The notes under the pieces were generated by a model. That model searched no databases and was not told the origin of the DNA. It saw only the letters and a program-made list of their open reading frames with translations. This document shows, one piece after another, positions 63,136 to 64,000 of a stretch of DNA of 64,000 bases. Numbering within the stretch: the stretch's first letter is position 1; the number at the start of each line of letters is the position of its first letter. The DNA is from Salsipaludibacter sp963812245 (GTDB lineage: Bacteria; Actinomycetota; Nitriliruptoria; Nitriliruptorales; Nitriliruptoraceae). The DNA lies in the NCBI GenBank assembly GCA_963812245.1, contig CAWEUK010000002.1:806001-870000 (forward strand). The letters are read 5' to 3'. A program made the position numbers and the translations under genes.

Positions 63136-64000
63136 ATGCGCATTTCCAGGGCAATTGCACTGGCAGCAGTCAGCGCCATGCTGCTCGCCGGTTGCACGAC
63201 CACAGTGAACGAGGCCAGTCCGGCCGCCGGGGGAGACGGCGGTGGCGAGGACTCCAGCGACAGCGGTGGTGACACCGGCGGTGGTGAGCCCGCAGGCGAC
63301 CCCGCCGACAACACCGGCGCGGTGCTGGTCTCGGGTGCCGGGACCGGCATCGAGGCCGCAGCGACGCAGGAGTTGTACGACACCTACGTCAACGACGCAC
63401 AGGAGGACTTCACCGCGACGTACTCCGGGTCCGACGGGTTCGAGCAGGAGGTCATCCTGCAGATCCAGGGCGGCACGCCCCCTGACGTGGCCGCCTTCCC
63501 CCAGCCCGGTGCCGTGGTCGAGCAGGCCGAGCAGGGCAACGCCATCGCCCTGGAGGACCTGGGCTACGACATCGAGGAGCTCAACGCCATCTTCGGCGAG
63601 TACCTGATGTCGCTTGGTGAGTTCGAGGGCAAGCACTACGGCATCCCCGACACCATCAACTTCAAGAGCGCCGTCTGGTACAACGTGCCGGCCTTCGAGG
63701 CTGGCGGGTACGAGATCCCCGAGACCTGGGACGAACTGATCGCGCTGAGTGACCAGATGGTGGCCGACGGACAGACGCCATGGTGCCTGGGCACTGGTTC
63801 CGACGCTGCCACCGGGTGGCCGGGAACGGACTGGATCGAGGACATCACCCTGCGTTCGGCCGGTGTCGACAACTACGACGCCTGGGTCAACGGCGAACTG
63901 CCGTTCTCCTCGGACGAGATCAAGGCCTCGTGGGAACTGTTCGGCGACATCATCTTCACCGAGGGCTACGTCCTGGGTGGGAACGAGAACATCAGCGGGA
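63136..64000 (+). CDS. Sugar ABC transporter substrate-binding lipoprotein (runs off the window)
   Basis: The first 288 residues of a family 1 extracellular solute-binding protein. Signal peptide and lipobox end at Cys20 (M-L-L-A-G-C). A Gly/Ser/Asp-rich linker of about 40 residues follows, then the mature lobe with G-F-E-Q-E-V-I-L-Q-I-Q-G-G-T-P-P-D-V-A-A-F-P-Q-P and Y-N-V-P-A-F-E-A-G-G-Y. The W-C-L-G-T-G-S-D-A-A-T-G-W-P-G-T-D-W segment is typical of alpha-glucoside-binding proteins (AglE/ThuE-like). AGGAG lies ahead of ATG 63136. Permease genes presumably follow beyond the edge. Confidence 0.9.
   Translation, partial: MRISRAIALAAVSAMLLAGCTTTVNEASPAAGGDGGGEDSSDSGGDTGGGEPAGDPADNTGAVLVSGAGTGIEAAATQELYDTYVNDAQEDFTATYSGSDGFEQEVILQIQGGTPPDVAAFPQPGAVVEQAEQGNAIALEDLGYDIEELNAIFGEYLMSLGEFEGKHYGIPDTINFKSAVWYNVPAFEAGGYEIPETWDELIALSDQMVADGQTPWCLGTGSDAATGWPGTDWIEDITLRSAGVDNYDAWVNGELPFSSDEIKASWELFGDIIFTEGYVLGGNENISG

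Overview
High-GC (about 70%) chromosomal DNA from an actinomycete-type bacterium (Actinomycetota). The family content points there: GuaB3, DUF5319, DUF4235, a MeaA-type mutase, a single-chain CydDC and a PIN-PhoH protein. GTG starts are common and many genes overlap by 1-4 bases. No 16S or other RNA gene is present, so the class is a guess; a deep-branching group such as Nitriliruptoria or Acidimicrobiia would fit. I see no phage, IS element, CRISPR or tRNA gene.

Layout. 1-2 kb: start of a polysaccharide-export ABC permease (minus) divergent from a GT-B glycosyltransferase. 2-12 kb: DUF5319, guaB3-guaA, a DUF4870 membrane protein, the UvrD/PcrA helicase, pgi. 11.7-27 kb, central carbon: a small B12-binding mutase subunit, sucC-sucD, an orphan double-ACT protein, fumC, threonine dehydratase, a proline-rich membrane protein, a GT4 mannosyltransferase-like gene, meaA (ethylmalonyl-CoA mutase family), an NYN-domain protein coupled to an ABC ATPase, and a thiolase. 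27-39 kb: a NarL-type two-component cluster with a polytopic membrane protein, greA, DUF4235, a cis-prenyltransferase, PIN-PhoH, ASCH, proS, a beta-propeller lipoprotein, DUF4230. 39.7-45.8 kb: cytochrome bd operon cydA-cydB-cydDC. 45.9-50.5 kb: DUF885 protein, then three poorly known genes followed by a 47-bp near-copy of the DUF885 3' end. 50.5-55.5 kb: aerobic CO dehydrogenase operon coxM-coxS-coxL plus an XdhC-YHS fusion. 55.5-57.5 kb: NAD-dependent epimerase-like gene divergent from a TetR regulator around a double palindrome. 57.5-64 kb: a sugar locus with a PfkB kinase, a GH13 glucosidase, a LacI regulator, tandem LacI-type operators, an MsmX/UgpC-type ATPase and a sugar-binding lipoprotein cut by the window edge.

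A striking property of this copy of the sequence is that ten genes between 12.4 and 38.9 kb carry frame breaks, 14 sites in all. Each is repaired by removing one base, nearly always from a 2-4 base G or C run. sucC, sucD, fumC, meaA and the thiolase are among them. This looks like insertion errors in the assembly rather than real gene death, so those genes are annotated over their full span.

Together the genes suggest an aerobic or microaerobic heterotroph. It probably assimilates C2/C4 units and propionate through B12-dependent mutases feeding succinyl-CoA to SucCD and fumarase, gains extra energy from trace CO, respires with a bd oxidase at low oxygen, and takes up alpha-glucosides (perhaps sucrose) under LacI control.
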